DNA of 64,000 bases from Burkholderia sp. OK233 (GTDB lineage: Bacteria; Pseudomonadota; Gammaproteobacteria; Burkholderiales; Burkholderiaceae): the NCBI RefSeq assembly GCF_900230185.1, contig NZ_OCSR01000001.1, positions 5,394,001 through 5,458,000 of the forward strand, read 5' to 3'. A program made the position numbers and the translations under genes. Each line of letters starts with the position of its first letter. Position 1 is the stretch's first letter. Under the pieces are notes generated by a model that did no database searches, was not told the origin of the DNA, and was given only the letters and a program-made list of their open reading frames with translations. This document shows positions 8,048 to 16,222 of this stretch, piece by piece.

Positions 8048-8812
8048 ATGCGGCGTGTCGTCTTCAATCAGAAGGGTGGCGTGGGTAAATCGACCATCGT
8101 ATGCAACCTGGCGGCGATCAGCGCCAGCGAGGGTATGCGCACCCTCGTCATCGATCTCGATCCTCAGGGCAATTCCAGCCAATACCTTCTTGGCGAACAG
8201 GCAAGCGGGCTCAAGCCGAGCGTGGCGGACTTCTTCGAGACGGCCCTGAGTTTCAGCTTCAAGCCGACACCGGTCTCGACCTTTATCCATCCCACGCCGT
8301 TCGAGAACCTCGATGTGATGCCCTCTCATCCAGAGCTTGACGCTTTGCACGGCAAGCTCGAATCACGCTACAAAATCTACAAGCTGCGCGATGCCCTGAA
8401 TGAACTGGATGCGTACGACGCGATTTATATCGACACGCCGCCGGCCCTGAATTTCTACACCCGCTCCGCATTGATTGCGGTCGAACGCTGCCTGATCCCG
8501 TTCGACTGTGACGATTTTTCTCGTCGCGCACTCTATACGCTGCTCGACAATGTTAAGGAAATTCAGCAGGACCATAATTCCGATCTGGAAGTCGAAGGGA
8601 TTGTGATCAACCAGTTTCAGCCTCGCGCGAGCCTGCCCCTCCAGTTGGTAGAGGAGCTAGTAAGCGAGGGCTTGCCCGTGTTGGAGTCCCGACTGTCTTC
8701 TTCCGTGAGGATTCGCGAATCACATCAGCACGCCAAACCGATGGTTCACCTCGATCCACGGCATAAGCTTGCTCTGGAATTCATGGCATTGCATCGCGAG
8801 CTGGTTGGGTAA
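8048..8812 (+). CDS. orphan ParA-family ATPase
   Basis: A 254-residue ParA/MinD-type ATPase. The deviant Walker A motif KGGVGKST is at residues 9-16, DLDPQGNSSQYLLG is the A' region, and YIDTPPALNFYTR is the Walker B region. Such ATPases form DNA-bound dimers that position plasmids, chromosomes or protein assemblies. No parB or parS-like gene follows. The only neighbours are the divergent PHA operon and a convergent porin, so an orphan cargo-positioning role is possible. The frame extends to an upstream start at 8000, but the ATG at 8048 puts the Walker motif at the normal distance from the N-terminus. A hairpin at 8843-8869 follows. Confidence 0.92.
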   Translation: MRRVVFNQKGGVGKSTIVCNLAAISASEGMRTLVIDLDPQGNSSQYLLGEQASGLKPSVADFFETALSFSFKPTPVSTFIHPTPFENLDVMPSHPELDALHGKLESRYKIYKLRDALNELDAYDAIYIDTPPALNFYTRSALIAVERCLIPFDCDDFSRRALYTLLDNVKEIQQDHNSDLEVEGIVINQFQPRASLPLQLVEELVSEGLPVLESRLSSSVRIRESHQHAKPMVHLDPRHKLALEFMALHRELVG

Positions 8813-8842
8813 AAATGAAGTCGTCGTCGCGCCGGCAGCCTG

Positions 8843-8869
8843 GGGCCTGTTCACGCTGATAACAGGCCC
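8843..8869. terminator. bidirectional hairpin between parA and the porin
   Basis: GGGCCTGTT at 8843-8851 pairs perfectly with AACAGGCCC at 8861-8869, leaving a nine-base loop. It lies 31 bases after the parA stop and touches the porin stop codon, so it can end both converging transcripts. There is a short A-rich tract on the right side and no long U-tract. Confidence 0.65.
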
Positions 8870-10020
8870 TAAAACATATGCCGCAAGCCAGCCATCATGC
8901 CTAGCTGTGTCGTGCCGTATGCCGAGCTCAGCGCGTTGATGCCCTGGAACTGGGCGCCAACCATTCCGCCGCGGTACAGCGAGTAGTCGACTTCCAGGTA
9001 GGTATCCGTGCGTTTCGACCAGTTATAGTCCGCGAGCAGCTGGAATTGCGTCGCGTTCCCGTTGGCCGCCTGCGTCTTCCCGGTCTGAATCGTGCGCCAC
9101 ACATTCGCAGAAACGTGAATCACGTCCGCTACCTGCTGCGTCACCCCACCAAAAAACATTTGCCGGGCACTGAACGTATTGAATTTAAGCGCGGACAATT
9201 CCGGCGCGCTGAATGGCCCGTTAGGGAAATTGCCGACAAACCCGGCATCCTGCCGGTTCACGGCCCAGCCGGCTGTGAACGTCGTATTTTCGAACGTATA
9301 GGATCCGCCAGCCGTCCATGATTTGAGGTGCGCGGAAGTGTTCACGGCATCGCGCGAGTCGAGGTACGCAGCGGCGAGACGCAATGGTTCGCCGGGCAAA
9401 TAGAGAAGCGATGCCCCGATCTGACTTCCCGATCCAAATGCGCCCGCATTGCCACCAAACGCATACGACACCTCAGCCGTCAGGTATTGCCATCGCGCCG
9501 CGTATTTGACCATGTTGCTTGTCCATACGCCCTGAGCCATCATGACTTCCGGCCGGAACTGGTAGAAAGTCGGGAGCCATAGATTAGTCACGTAGGCGCT
9601 CAGCACAGCGTCAGCAAGTGGGTTGATCTGACGCCCCATGGTCAACTTTCCGTAACGGCTCGACTGCACGCCAACATAAGCCGTATTGAAGAACGGATAA
9701 GCGGGGTCGGTCGCCCCGGAGTTCGGGAAGAATCGATTCTCGAGATCGAATATGACTTTCGTTCCGCCACCTATGTCTTCCACTCCCTTGAATCCGAAGT
9801 GGCTCTCGCTTGCGCCGCTTGCGAGCCGGACGAGAGAATCGCCTTGCGGATCCGCATGAGTCGTGTAGCGAAATCCCGTATCAACGAGGCCGTAAAGTGT
9901 TACCGACGACTGCGCGGCTGCGGAGACGGCGTACAGCGTCGCAGTAGACATGACGGCAGCCAATAGGCCGGCCTTGCGTCGATGCCGCTCTTTTCCGAAC
10001 AATCTCCTTACCTTCCTCAT
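8869..10020 (-). CDS. Gram-negative general porin (OmpC-like, porin_4 type)
   Basis: A 383-residue outer-membrane porin. The N-terminus is a basic stretch and a hydrophobic signal peptide ending near AAAQSSVTLYG, the usual mature start of Burkholderia porins. The family signature SVTLYGLVDTGFRY, the segment SRYGKLTMGRQ and the C-terminal aromatic residue (LRHMF) are present. It forms a trimeric beta-barrel for passive uptake of small solutes. It lies downstream of a CoA ligase and a monooxygenase fusion on the same strand and may admit their substrate. A 75-base gap with an AT-rich region and the dyad TCGTACTACGA separates it from the ligase, so it may have its own promoter. Confidence 0.93.
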   Translation of the reverse strand: MRKVRRLFGKERHRRKAGLLAAVMSTATLYAVSAAAQSSVTLYGLVDTGFRYTTHADPQGDSLVRLASGASESHFGFKGVEDIGGGTKVIFDLENRFFPNSGATDPAYPFFNTAYVGVQSSRYGKLTMGRQINPLADAVLSAYVTNLWLPTFYQFRPEVMMAQGVWTSNMVKYAARWQYLTAEVSYAFGGNAGAFGSGSQIGASLLYLPGEPLRLAAAYLDSRDAVNTSAHLKSWTAGGSYTFENTTFTAGWAVNRQDAGFVGNFPNGPFSAPELSALKFNTFSARQMFFGGVTQQVADVIHVSANVWRTIQTGKTQAANGNATQFQLLADYNWSKRTDTYLEVDYSLYRGGMVGAQFQGINALSSAYGTTQLGMMAGLRHMF

Positions 10021-10046
10021 TTATAAACTCCAGTATTATGATTATG

Positions 10047-10057
10047 TCGTACTACGA
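10047..10057. promoter_or_regulatory. small dyad upstream of the porin gene
   Basis: TCGTACTACGA is a perfect 11-base dyad (five-base arms, one central base) in the AT-rich gap before the porin start at 10020. Its location between promoter and start codon suggests an operator. The protein that would bind it is not known, and an arm of five bases can occur by chance. Confidence 0.3.
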
Positions 10058-10095
10058 ATTATATGAATCGCATTTTCAGATCTGCAGGCAACTGA

Positions 10096-11796
10096 TCAAT
10101 CCAGCCGGCGGTCTTCGGATTGGGCGCTTCGACTCCGCGTTTCCTCTTCCTGCAGCAGTCTCCACTGGATCTTTCCACTCGCCGTACGGGGCAAGCTGGC
10201 GGCAAACTGAATGACACGCGGAACCTTATAGGACGCCATGCGCTCGCGGGCCCATAGCACCATTTCTTCTGCCGTCACCTGCTCGCCGTTCCGAAGCACG
10301 ATGACCGCCTTGACCGACTCGCCCCGGCGCGGATCCTGAGTCGCAATGACACACGCTTCCTGTACGGCGGGATGTTCGAACAGCATGGCCTCGACCTCGG
10401 CCGGCCAGACTTTGTAGCCGGACGCGTTGATCATGCGTTTGAGCCGGTCGACGATGAAGAAGTATCCGTCCCGATCTACATAGCCGAGATCTCCCGTGCG
10501 CAAGTAGCGCTTTCCATCGATCAAAACAAATGCCTCTTGCGTCGCTTCCGGCGACTTCCAATACCCGTCGAACACTTGAGGCCCGCTGACGAGAATCTCG
10601 CCTGTTTCTCCTTCACCGAGAGGCTCGAGCGTCTCGGGATCGACAACCAGTGAGTCCGTGTTGAAGACCGGCACCCCCATGCACTGCTGCTTGCTGTGCT
10701 TCGGCGGATTGATATGAGTCGCCGCCATCGTCTCGGTGAGGCCGTACCCTTCCACGTACGGGATGCCCCAACGCTTCTCTATCTGCTGCGCGACAGCCTG
10801 CGGCATCGCGGCACCGCCGCCGCTCAGGTATGCAATGGAACTCAGGTCGAACCTGGCGACGTCCGCCTGGTTCAGCAGGTCGATGAGCATCGTGGGAACC
10901 GTGACCCATGCGCTTACGCGGTGGCGTTCGATCACGTGCGCGGCACATTCCGCGTCCCAGCGGGTCATGATCGCCATCGTGGCGCCGATGTATATCGGCA
11001 TGTTCATGCAGTTCTGCATGCCGGTGACGTGAAACAACGGCACGGAGCACAGCATCACGCTCCCGTTCGCGAGGCTCGGCCATTCAGCGCACGAGACCGT
11101 TGAATGCATCACGCTACGATGGGTATGGATGCACCCTTTGGGGCGACCGGTCGTGCCGGACGTATACGGAATGACCGCCAGATCTTCGGACCTGGATTCG
11201 TGGCCGCGCGGAACGCACGCTCGAGCAAGCGCGTCGTTCCAGCCGATGAGGGCAGCACGACTGTCTATAGACTCGGCATGGGGCTGCGGCGCGGACGATG
11301 TCAGAACGTCGGGCAGCGGCAAGTCCGTCTGGTCGCGAAGATAGTCGGCATAACGTGCAGGGATCACATAGTCCACGTGACGGCCCGACAGCGGCCGTAT
11401 CTGCTCCACGAGTTCTTCGCCCACAAAGGCGACTCTAGCCCCGCTATCATCAAGTATGTGTTGCAACTCCGACGTCCGGTTCATCGGATTGACGGGCACG
11501 ACTACCGCATCCGCGCGGAGCACCGCATAGAAGGCGATGACGAACTGCGGACTGTTCTGCATGTACAGGACGACGCGCTCACCCCGGGCGATGCCGCAGC
11601 GCTGCTGCAGGAATCCGGCCATCGCATCGACTTCGCGTCGCAACTGCCGGTAGCTGACGGTGCTGCCGTAGTACAGGATTGCGGCCTTTTCCGGATGGCG
11701 GTTCGAGGAGACTTCGAGATTCGTGTATAGCGATGTCTGCGGCGCGGACAGTTGCCGCGGCACGTCGACCCGCCGACGCGTTGGTGTTGCCGTCAT
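10096..11796 (-). CDS. AMP-forming acyl/aryl-CoA ligase
   Basis: A 566-residue ANL-superfamily ligase. The nucleotide loop YTSGTTGRPKG is at residues 211-221, VEGYGLTETMAATHINPP follows, and the C-terminal hinge and lysine regions RTGDLGYVDRDGYFFIVDRLKRM and PRTASGKIQWRLL are intact. It forms a CoA thioester from a carboxylic acid with ATP; the acid cannot be told from the sequence. The frame runs up to 11931, but the ATG at 11796 has GGAG six bases upstream and begins where similarity to the family starts. It follows the monooxygenase-hydrolase fusion on the same strand, so it may activate the product of that enzyme. Confidence 0.88.
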   Translation of the reverse strand: MTATPTRRRVDVPRQLSAPQTSLYTNLEVSSNRHPEKAAILYYGSTVSYRQLRREVDAMAGFLQQRCGIARGERVVLYMQNSPQFVIAFYAVLRADAVVVPVNPMNRTSELQHILDDSGARVAFVGEELVEQIRPLSGRHVDYVIPARYADYLRDQTDLPLPDVLTSSAPQPHAESIDSRAALIGWNDALARACVPRGHESRSEDLAVIPYTSGTTGRPKGCIHTHRSVMHSTVSCAEWPSLANGSVMLCSVPLFHVTGMQNCMNMPIYIGATMAIMTRWDAECAAHVIERHRVSAWVTVPTMLIDLLNQADVARFDLSSIAYLSGGGAAMPQAVAQQIEKRWGIPYVEGYGLTETMAATHINPPKHSKQQCMGVPVFNTDSLVVDPETLEPLGEGETGEILVSGPQVFDGYWKSPEATQEAFVLIDGKRYLRTGDLGYVDRDGYFFIVDRLKRMINASGYKVWPAEVEAMLFEHPAVQEACVIATQDPRRGESVKAVIVLRNGEQVTAEEMVLWARERMASYKVPRVIQFAASLPRTASGKIQWRLLQEEETRSRSAQSEDRRLD

Positions 11797-11968
11797 GTCT
11801 ACTCCGGGGATGAGACGAAATGCAGTGATAGGGCGAAGCGCCTTGAAGCCGATTGCTTGCGCTACGGACAAATCGCCCGTGACGCAAGCGGGATCGGCCG
11901 ACGCCGGCGATGCGTGAGCAGGTTGTCGCATCCGAACCTGGCGCCATGCGCGAGGCGGATGCGTCTCC

Positions 11969-14098
11969 CTACTTCTGAAGGAACTGGCGACTCCACTGAC
12001 CTATTTCTTCAAGCGTTTCGGCAGTCTCCTGAAGGAACGGGAAGAGCGTGAAGACGTGAACCGAATCGGCCACCATCTTCAACGTCACGTTCGCGCCGGC
12101 TACCTTTGCCCGCTCCGCAAAACGAGTCGTGTCACTTTCCAGTACCTCGCCCTCCACCGCCGAAAGAAACACCGGCGGAAGGTCTGCGAGGTCCGCGAAC
12201 AACGGCGACACCATCGGATCGGTCGGCTCGTGGCCCTGGAAGTAAGACGCGACAAGATTGGAAAGCGTCTCGCGATTCGCGGCCGGGTCGTCTCCGGAAT
12301 TCGCCATGACGGAGGGGCCGCCAAGCGTGAGGTCAGTGAGCGGGCAGATTGCAATGACGCCGCCCGGCAACGGCAGCCCCGCGCGACGCAACGCAGCAGC
12401 CAGCGCGAGAGCCAGGCCGCCCCCGGACGATTCGCCGCTCAGGAACACCGTCGACGGATCGACGCCCGAGGCGAGCAAGCCACGATAGGCGCTGAATGCG
12501 TCGTCGAATGCCGCCGGATACGGATGCTCGGGCGCGAGGCGATAGTCGACCGTGTAGCACGGACCGTTCAGCGCGCGTGAGAGACGGCTTGCGTATTCAA
12601 CCGAGCTCTGGGCCGTTCCCAGCACGTAGCCGCCGCCGTGGAAGTGCAATACGGTCGCCTTGTGCCCTGTTCCCGCTGCAGCCACGCGCAACGCGCTCAC
12701 CCCGTGAAGATCGACTTCTGTCACCTCGGTGCTTGCCGGCGCCGGGAACTGCTGCAGAAGAAACCGTTCGTAGGCTGCACGCTGCCCCCGGTCGCCACGC
12801 GCAATGTCATCCGGCTTGAACACGCCCTTCCAGAGATCGAAAGCACGCTGGCTCTCGGGGCGCTCCATCCGCTTTCCCTCGCGTGCCGCGCTCAAACCGA
12901 CGACCTCGCCCGGCGGCAGCTTGACGGCCTCGAGGATGTTGTGCCCCCAGGCGAACGACCACGAAGCCTCTGCCAGCGGATCGATACGCGAGAGTCCCTT
13001 CAGGCGTCCGTTACGCTGGCGCACACGCGCCTCGTCGGGCTCGTGTGCCCAATCGACGACAAAGCGCGCGCCCGCCTGAATCCGCGTCGTACGCGGCTGG
13101 CGGCGCCGTTCGTATTCCAGCAGCGCGTCCTGAACGCCGGCCGGGCCATGGTTCTTGAGGCAGGTGGCGAGGACCCAGGCGTCTTCGATCGCCTGGCAGG
13201 CGCCTTGCGCCAGGTAGGGCACCATTGCATGCGCGGCGTCGCCGAGCAGCGCGATTCGTCCGGTACTCCAGTGTTCGATCGGATCCCGGTGGTACATCCC
13301 CGTGATGAACGTTGAATCCACCGCTTCCAGCATCTTCTGGACGGTCGGCTCGGCCCCCTCGAACGAGCGCCGCAGTTGCGCCACGTCCCCCGACTGCGTC
13401 CACGACTCGCGGCTCACTTCGGTTGCCGGCACCGACGCAAGAATGCTGTAGAGGTCCTTGCGCACCCAGTACGAAACAATATTCCTGCCCACGCCGAACC
13501 AGTTGTTCCCTGCCACCGGCAGCCTCAGGCCCGCGAGCCGGTCGGCGGGGATGAGCGAGCGCCACATCAGGATGTTGGCGAACTGCTTCTCCTCGGGTCC
13601 CCGGAGGGCCGTCCGAACGGCAGAGTGAATGCCATCCGCGCCGATCACGGCGTCGCCACGAATCACTTCGCCGTTTTGCAGCATGACGTAGGCGCCTTCA
13701 TCGTCCTGGGACACCGACGCAACCTCTGCTCCCAGCCGGATCACATTGGGCGGCACGGCCTTCGCGAGCAGGTCGATCAGGTCGGCGCGGTGGACGTTGT
13801 AGAGCAGCGCGCCGTAACGTGCCTCGGCCTCCTTGCCCAAAGGAGCCACGTACAGGAGACGCCCGGTCGACAGTTCGAGGTAGTCAAAGCGCTCCGGCAC
13901 GGTCGCAATGCTCGCCAGCGCCGGCTCAAGCCCCAATTCCCGCAGCACGATCGTGCCGTTCGCAGCGATCTGGACGCCTGCTCCGACCTCCGTCAATTGC
14001 GGTGCGCGCTCCAGTACAATCGGCTCGATGCCGTGGCGCAGTAACGCCAGAGCGGTCGTGAGCCCACCAATGCCTCCTCCAGCAACTATGACTTTCAT
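11969..14098 (-). CDS. FAD-dependent aromatic monooxygenase fused to an HSL-type alpha/beta hydrolase
   Basis: A 709-residue two-domain protein. Residues 1 to about 400 are a group A flavoprotein hydroxylase like salicylate or 3-hydroxybenzoate hydroxylase. It has the dinucleotide motif GGGIGG (7-12), the motif GADGIHSAVR (153-162) and the FAD motif GDAAHAMVPYLAQGA (286-300). Residues 440-709 are a hormone-sensitive-lipase-type hydrolase with oxyanion motif HGGGY (487-491), nucleophile elbow GESSGGG with Ser557, an acidic segment EGEVLESD (649-656) and His681. The frame is continuous with no stop or weak junction, so this is a true fusion as written. The substrate is unknown; hydroxylation and ester or amide cleavage of one aromatic compound is an inference. 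TetR is divergent from it. Confidence 0.88.
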   Translation of the reverse strand: MKVIVAGGGIGGLTTALALLRHGIEPIVLERAPQLTEVGAGVQIAANGTIVLRELGLEPALASIATVPERFDYLELSTGRLLYVAPLGKEAEARYGALLYNVHRADLIDLLAKAVPPNVIRLGAEVASVSQDDEGAYVMLQNGEVIRGDAVIGADGIHSAVRTALRGPEEKQFANILMWRSLIPADRLAGLRLPVAGNNWFGVGRNIVSYWVRKDLYSILASVPATEVSRESWTQSGDVAQLRRSFEGAEPTVQKMLEAVDSTFITGMYHRDPIEHWSTGRIALLGDAAHAMVPYLAQGACQAIEDAWVLATCLKNHGPAGVQDALLEYERRRQPRTTRIQAGARFVVDWAHEPDEARVRQRNGRLKGLSRIDPLAEASWSFAWGHNILEAVKLPPGEVVGLSAAREGKRMERPESQRAFDLWKGVFKPDDIARGDRGQRAAYERFLLQQFPAPASTEVTEVDLHGVSALRVAAAGTGHKATVLHFHGGGYVLGTAQSSVEYASRLSRALNGPCYTVDYRLAPEHPYPAAFDDAFSAYRGLLASGVDPSTVFLSGESSGGGLALALAAALRRAGLPLPGGVIAICPLTDLTLGGPSVMANSGDDPAANRETLSNLVASYFQGHEPTDPMVSPLFADLADLPPVFLSAVEGEVLESDTTRFAERAKVAGANVTLKMVADSVHVFTLFPFLQETAETLEEIGQWSRQFLQK

Positions 14099-14134
14099 GC
14101 TAAGTTTCTCCTATCAAGTTAGTTATTGCAGTGT

Positions 14135-14146
14135 GGTTAATTAACC
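14135..14146. promoter_or_regulatory. palindromic operator, probable TetR site
   Basis: GGTTAATTAACC is a perfect 12-base palindrome, with further matching bases two steps out on each side. It lies in the 63-base gap between the divergent starts of the fusion enzyme (14098) and the TetR regulator (14162). TetR-family proteins usually bind such dyads and repress both their own gene and the divergent one. Assignment to this TetR is by position only. Confidence 0.65.
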
Positions 14147-14161
14147 CGACACGGTAAAGTA

Positions 14162-14839
14162 ATGACGACACTAGGGAAAACCCTTCGCTCGGATGGGGCG
14201 GAGACACGAACTCGCTTAAAAGAGGAAGCCCAACGTCTGTTCGCGCTGCGCGGACTGGATGGGGTGTCCGTGCAGGACATCATTTCCGCCGCAGGGCAGC
14301 GCAACAGCGCCTCGCTGCGCTACTACTTCGGCAACAAACTTGAACTGGCACGTGAGCTGGTCGTCGACGGTGCGCGCCTGATAGACGAAGACCGTCAGGC
14401 GCGGCTCGACAGACTGGAGGCGGAGGAAGGGATAAACGTACGTGCGGTATTAGGCGCGCTACTCTTTCCGATGCTTGAGCTGGCGGATCGCACGGGTCAG
14501 GCGACGTATATCCGCATGATCGCCAACTTGCAGTTGAACGACCGCGCGTTCTTGCGGGAAGCGCTGGAAAACAAGTGGAATGCGGGTTATCAGCGTTGCA
14601 ACGCCCTGCTCCGGAACCTGCTTGCCGATATTGCGCCGGCAATTGTCGATCACAGACTGTCGCTCGTCGGCATCTACGGCAATGCCTCGCTGGCAGCGTG
14701 GGAAGCAAGCCGGGACAGTGGCGATTCGGGAGGACTCTGGTCCCCGCAATACGCCGTGTCCAACTTGATGGACACCTTTGAAAACATACTCACCGCAGAG
14801 CCATCGGAAGAAACGCGGTCCCTGTTGGGGGGGATCTGA
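14162..14839 (+). CDS. TetR/AcrR-family transcriptional regulator
   Basis: A 225-residue regulator with an N-terminal TetR helix-turn-helix: AQRLFALRGLDGVSVQDIISAAG, then SLRYYFGNKLELARELV at about residues 20-70. The C-terminal ligand-binding part is all-helical and not recognisable in detail. It is divergent from the monooxygenase-hydrolase fusion and probably represses that cluster until an aromatic or acyl-CoA ligand binds. The palindrome at 14135-14146 is the likely operator. The ATG at 14162 gives the normal distance to the helix-turn-helix. Its stop codon is the first base of a hairpin shared with the convergent response regulator. Confidence 0.93.
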   Translation: MTTLGKTLRSDGAETRTRLKEEAQRLFALRGLDGVSVQDIISAAGQRNSASLRYYFGNKLELARELVVDGARLIDEDRQARLDRLEAEEGINVRAVLGALLFPMLELADRTGQATYIRMIANLQLNDRAFLREALENKWNAGYQRCNALLRNLLADIAPAIVDHRLSLVGIYGNASLAAWEASRDSGDSGGLWSPQYAVSNLMDTFENILTAEPSEETRSLLGGI

Positions 14840-14864
14840 CGGCGCGTGCGAATGCCAGCGCCGT
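14839..14864. terminator. bidirectional hairpin between tetR and the receiver gene
   Basis: ACGGCGC at 14839-14845 pairs with GCGCCGT at 14858-14864 around a 12-base loop, followed by TATTAA. It lies exactly between two convergent genes and is likely to end both transcripts. The stem is only seven base pairs. Confidence 0.5.
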
Positions 14865-14866
14865 TA

Positions 14867-15232
14867 TTAAGCAATGCTATCCAGCATGTCCAGCAACGCA
14901 TTTCCATCGACAGGTTTGCGGAAGAAACCTAATGCGCCTCTGCGCAGATAATAGTCTTCCGTATGCTCGCTCGGCTTGCCCGTGATAATGATGACCGGCG
15001 TGGCTGCGCCTGAATGAACCGTTCTATCGAGCACCTGAATGCCGTCAATGGGCCGCATTCCCAGATCGGTAATGACGCATACCAGACCCGCGTAGCCGTC
15101 GGCAAAAAAATCCAGAGCGGATTCGTAGGCCCGTGTTCCGTACCCGCCGGAGGCCAGCAGATTCGCCAGAGACGTCAGAACACGTCGGTCATCATCAATC
15201 ACGGCCACGGTTCGAACCGGAGGCGTGGACAT
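14867..15232 (-). CDS. single-domain response regulator (receiver only)
   Basis: A 121-residue CheY-like receiver without an output domain. The acidic pocket VIDDDRRV (residues 11-18), the phospho-acceptor Asp56 in ITDLGM, the switch threonine in VIIITGK and the conserved Lys in FFRKPVD are all present. Receiver-only proteins act as phosphate sinks, phosphorelay shuttles or protein-binding switches. It is 45 bases downstream of the FixJ-type regulator gene on the same strand and probably in one operon with it, so it is likely to take phosphate from one of the two kinases nearby. Confidence 0.93.
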   Translation of the reverse strand: MSTPPVRTVAVIDDDRRVLTSLANLLASGGYGTRAYESALDFFADGYAGLVCVITDLGMRPIDGIQVLDRTVHSGAATPVIIITGKPSEHTEDYYLRRGALGFFRKPVDGNALLDMLDSIA

Positions 15233-15277
15233 TTTTTTTCTCCGGTCATCGAGTCCAACAACGAATTGGCGTCGGCG

Positions 15278-15913
15278 TCAGGCGCAGAAAGTGGTTGTGG
15301 GGGACGTTTCGAGCTGCAGCTTGCCCGCCTGCCTGACCAGCGTGGCAAACGAATCCGCTCGCATCTTTCTCATGATGTGGCCGCGATGTACCTGCACCGT
15401 GTATTCGGTAATCCCAAGTACTGCCGCCGCCTGCTTGTTGAGCAGGCCACTGGCGAGTAAAGGCAAGAGCTCCTGCTCACGCGGCGTGAGCGTTTGATAA
15501 AGCGCATGGAGCATCGCCGCGTCGTCCGCCTCCTTGCGAAGGACGTGCGCCCTTTCGAGCGCCGCAGCAACCACGCGCATCAACTCGTCTTCATCGAGGG
15601 GCTTGGTGAGGAAATCAACCGCCCCGCCCTTCATGGCGAGCACCGTGGAAGGTACATCACCCTTTCCGGTAATGAAAATGACGGGAATCTGCGAGTCCCT
15701 GACGAGCTTCTGAACTTCCAGCCCACTCATGCCAGGCATTCGCAAATCCAGAATCAGACATGAAACAATATTCTGACGTGGTGTTTCCAGAAACTCCCTG
15801 CCGGAATCGAATGCGCGAGCATCTCTTCCGTTTGCACGCAGCAGCGAGGTGAGTGCTTCACGCACCCGCCTGTCGTCGTCGACCACATACACCACCTCAC
15901 TTGCGGATTTCAT
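15278..15913 (-). CDS. FixJ/NarL-type two-component response regulator
   Basis: A 211-residue regulator. The receiver has VVDDDRRV, phospho-acceptor Asp56 in LILDLRMPG, FITGKGD and TKPLDEDEL. The LuxR-type output helix-turn-helix is TPREQELLPLLASGLLNKQA followed by TVQVHRGHIMRKM. The FixJ/NodW/StyR type activates sigma-70 promoters when phosphorylated. The ATG at 15913 is used because the receiver begins eight residues later; the frame is open for another 33 codons. The upstream 309-base gap holds a perfect ATTACATA/TATGTAAT dyad that may be its own binding site. The kinase gene at 16223-17713 lies upstream on the same strand. Confidence 0.94.
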   Translation of the reverse strand: MKSASEVVYVVDDDRRVREALTSLLRANGRDARAFDSGREFLETPRQNIVSCLILDLRMPGMSGLEVQKLVRDSQIPVIFITGKGDVPSTVLAMKGGAVDFLTKPLDEDELMRVVAAALERAHVLRKEADDAAMLHALYQTLTPREQELLPLLASGLLNKQAAAVLGITEYTVQVHRGHIMRKMRADSFATLVRQAGKLQLETSPTTTFCA

Positions 15914-16222
15914 GCGCCTTCTCCGTTGCCGGGTGAAAACCCAGCCTGACGTCGGCACGGACGGTCCACGATATTCTCGTTGAATGTTGTTCTTACGTGG
16001 TCCTGCCGACAAAAAATTATAGCCGCCGGAATCATCGCCCGGAAGGATAGGCAGCCGTGTTCTGCATTACATAAATATGTAATATCACGGCCCGATCTGA
16101 ATCGGTAGGCTTGGAAGATGTCTGGATACAGCGCGTTGCAATCAGACCAAAGCGAGACCAAAGCAAGGCCGAAGCTGATCACGCTGATTGCCGGAGGCGG
16201 CCGAGGATATCCTCGGCTATCG
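15914..16222. promoter_or_regulatory. 309-base gap between kinase and FixJ-type regulator
   Basis: No gene is visible here. The stretch separates the histidine kinase from the regulator on the same strand, so the regulator probably has its own promoter. It contains the TATGTAAT dyad at 16066-16083. Reading leftward from that dyad, the sequence CTATCC follows 15 bases later and could be a -10 element for the regulator gene. Confidence 0.5.
16066..16083. promoter_or_regulatory. perfect TATGTAAT dyad (candidate FixJ-type site)
   Basis: ATTACATA and TATGTAAT form perfect eight-base arms around a central AA. It is the best copy of a motif seen also at 20835, 29375 and 29469, with half-sites at 23102 and 57291. 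The site is about 155 bases upstream of the FixJ-type regulator start. Autoregulation by that regulator is an inference from position and from the dyad form expected for LuxR-type output domains. Confidence 0.55.

Noticed and set aside
11797..11931. 45-codon extension of the CoA ligase
   Set aside because: The ATG at 11796 has GGAG at the right distance and the family similarity starts there.
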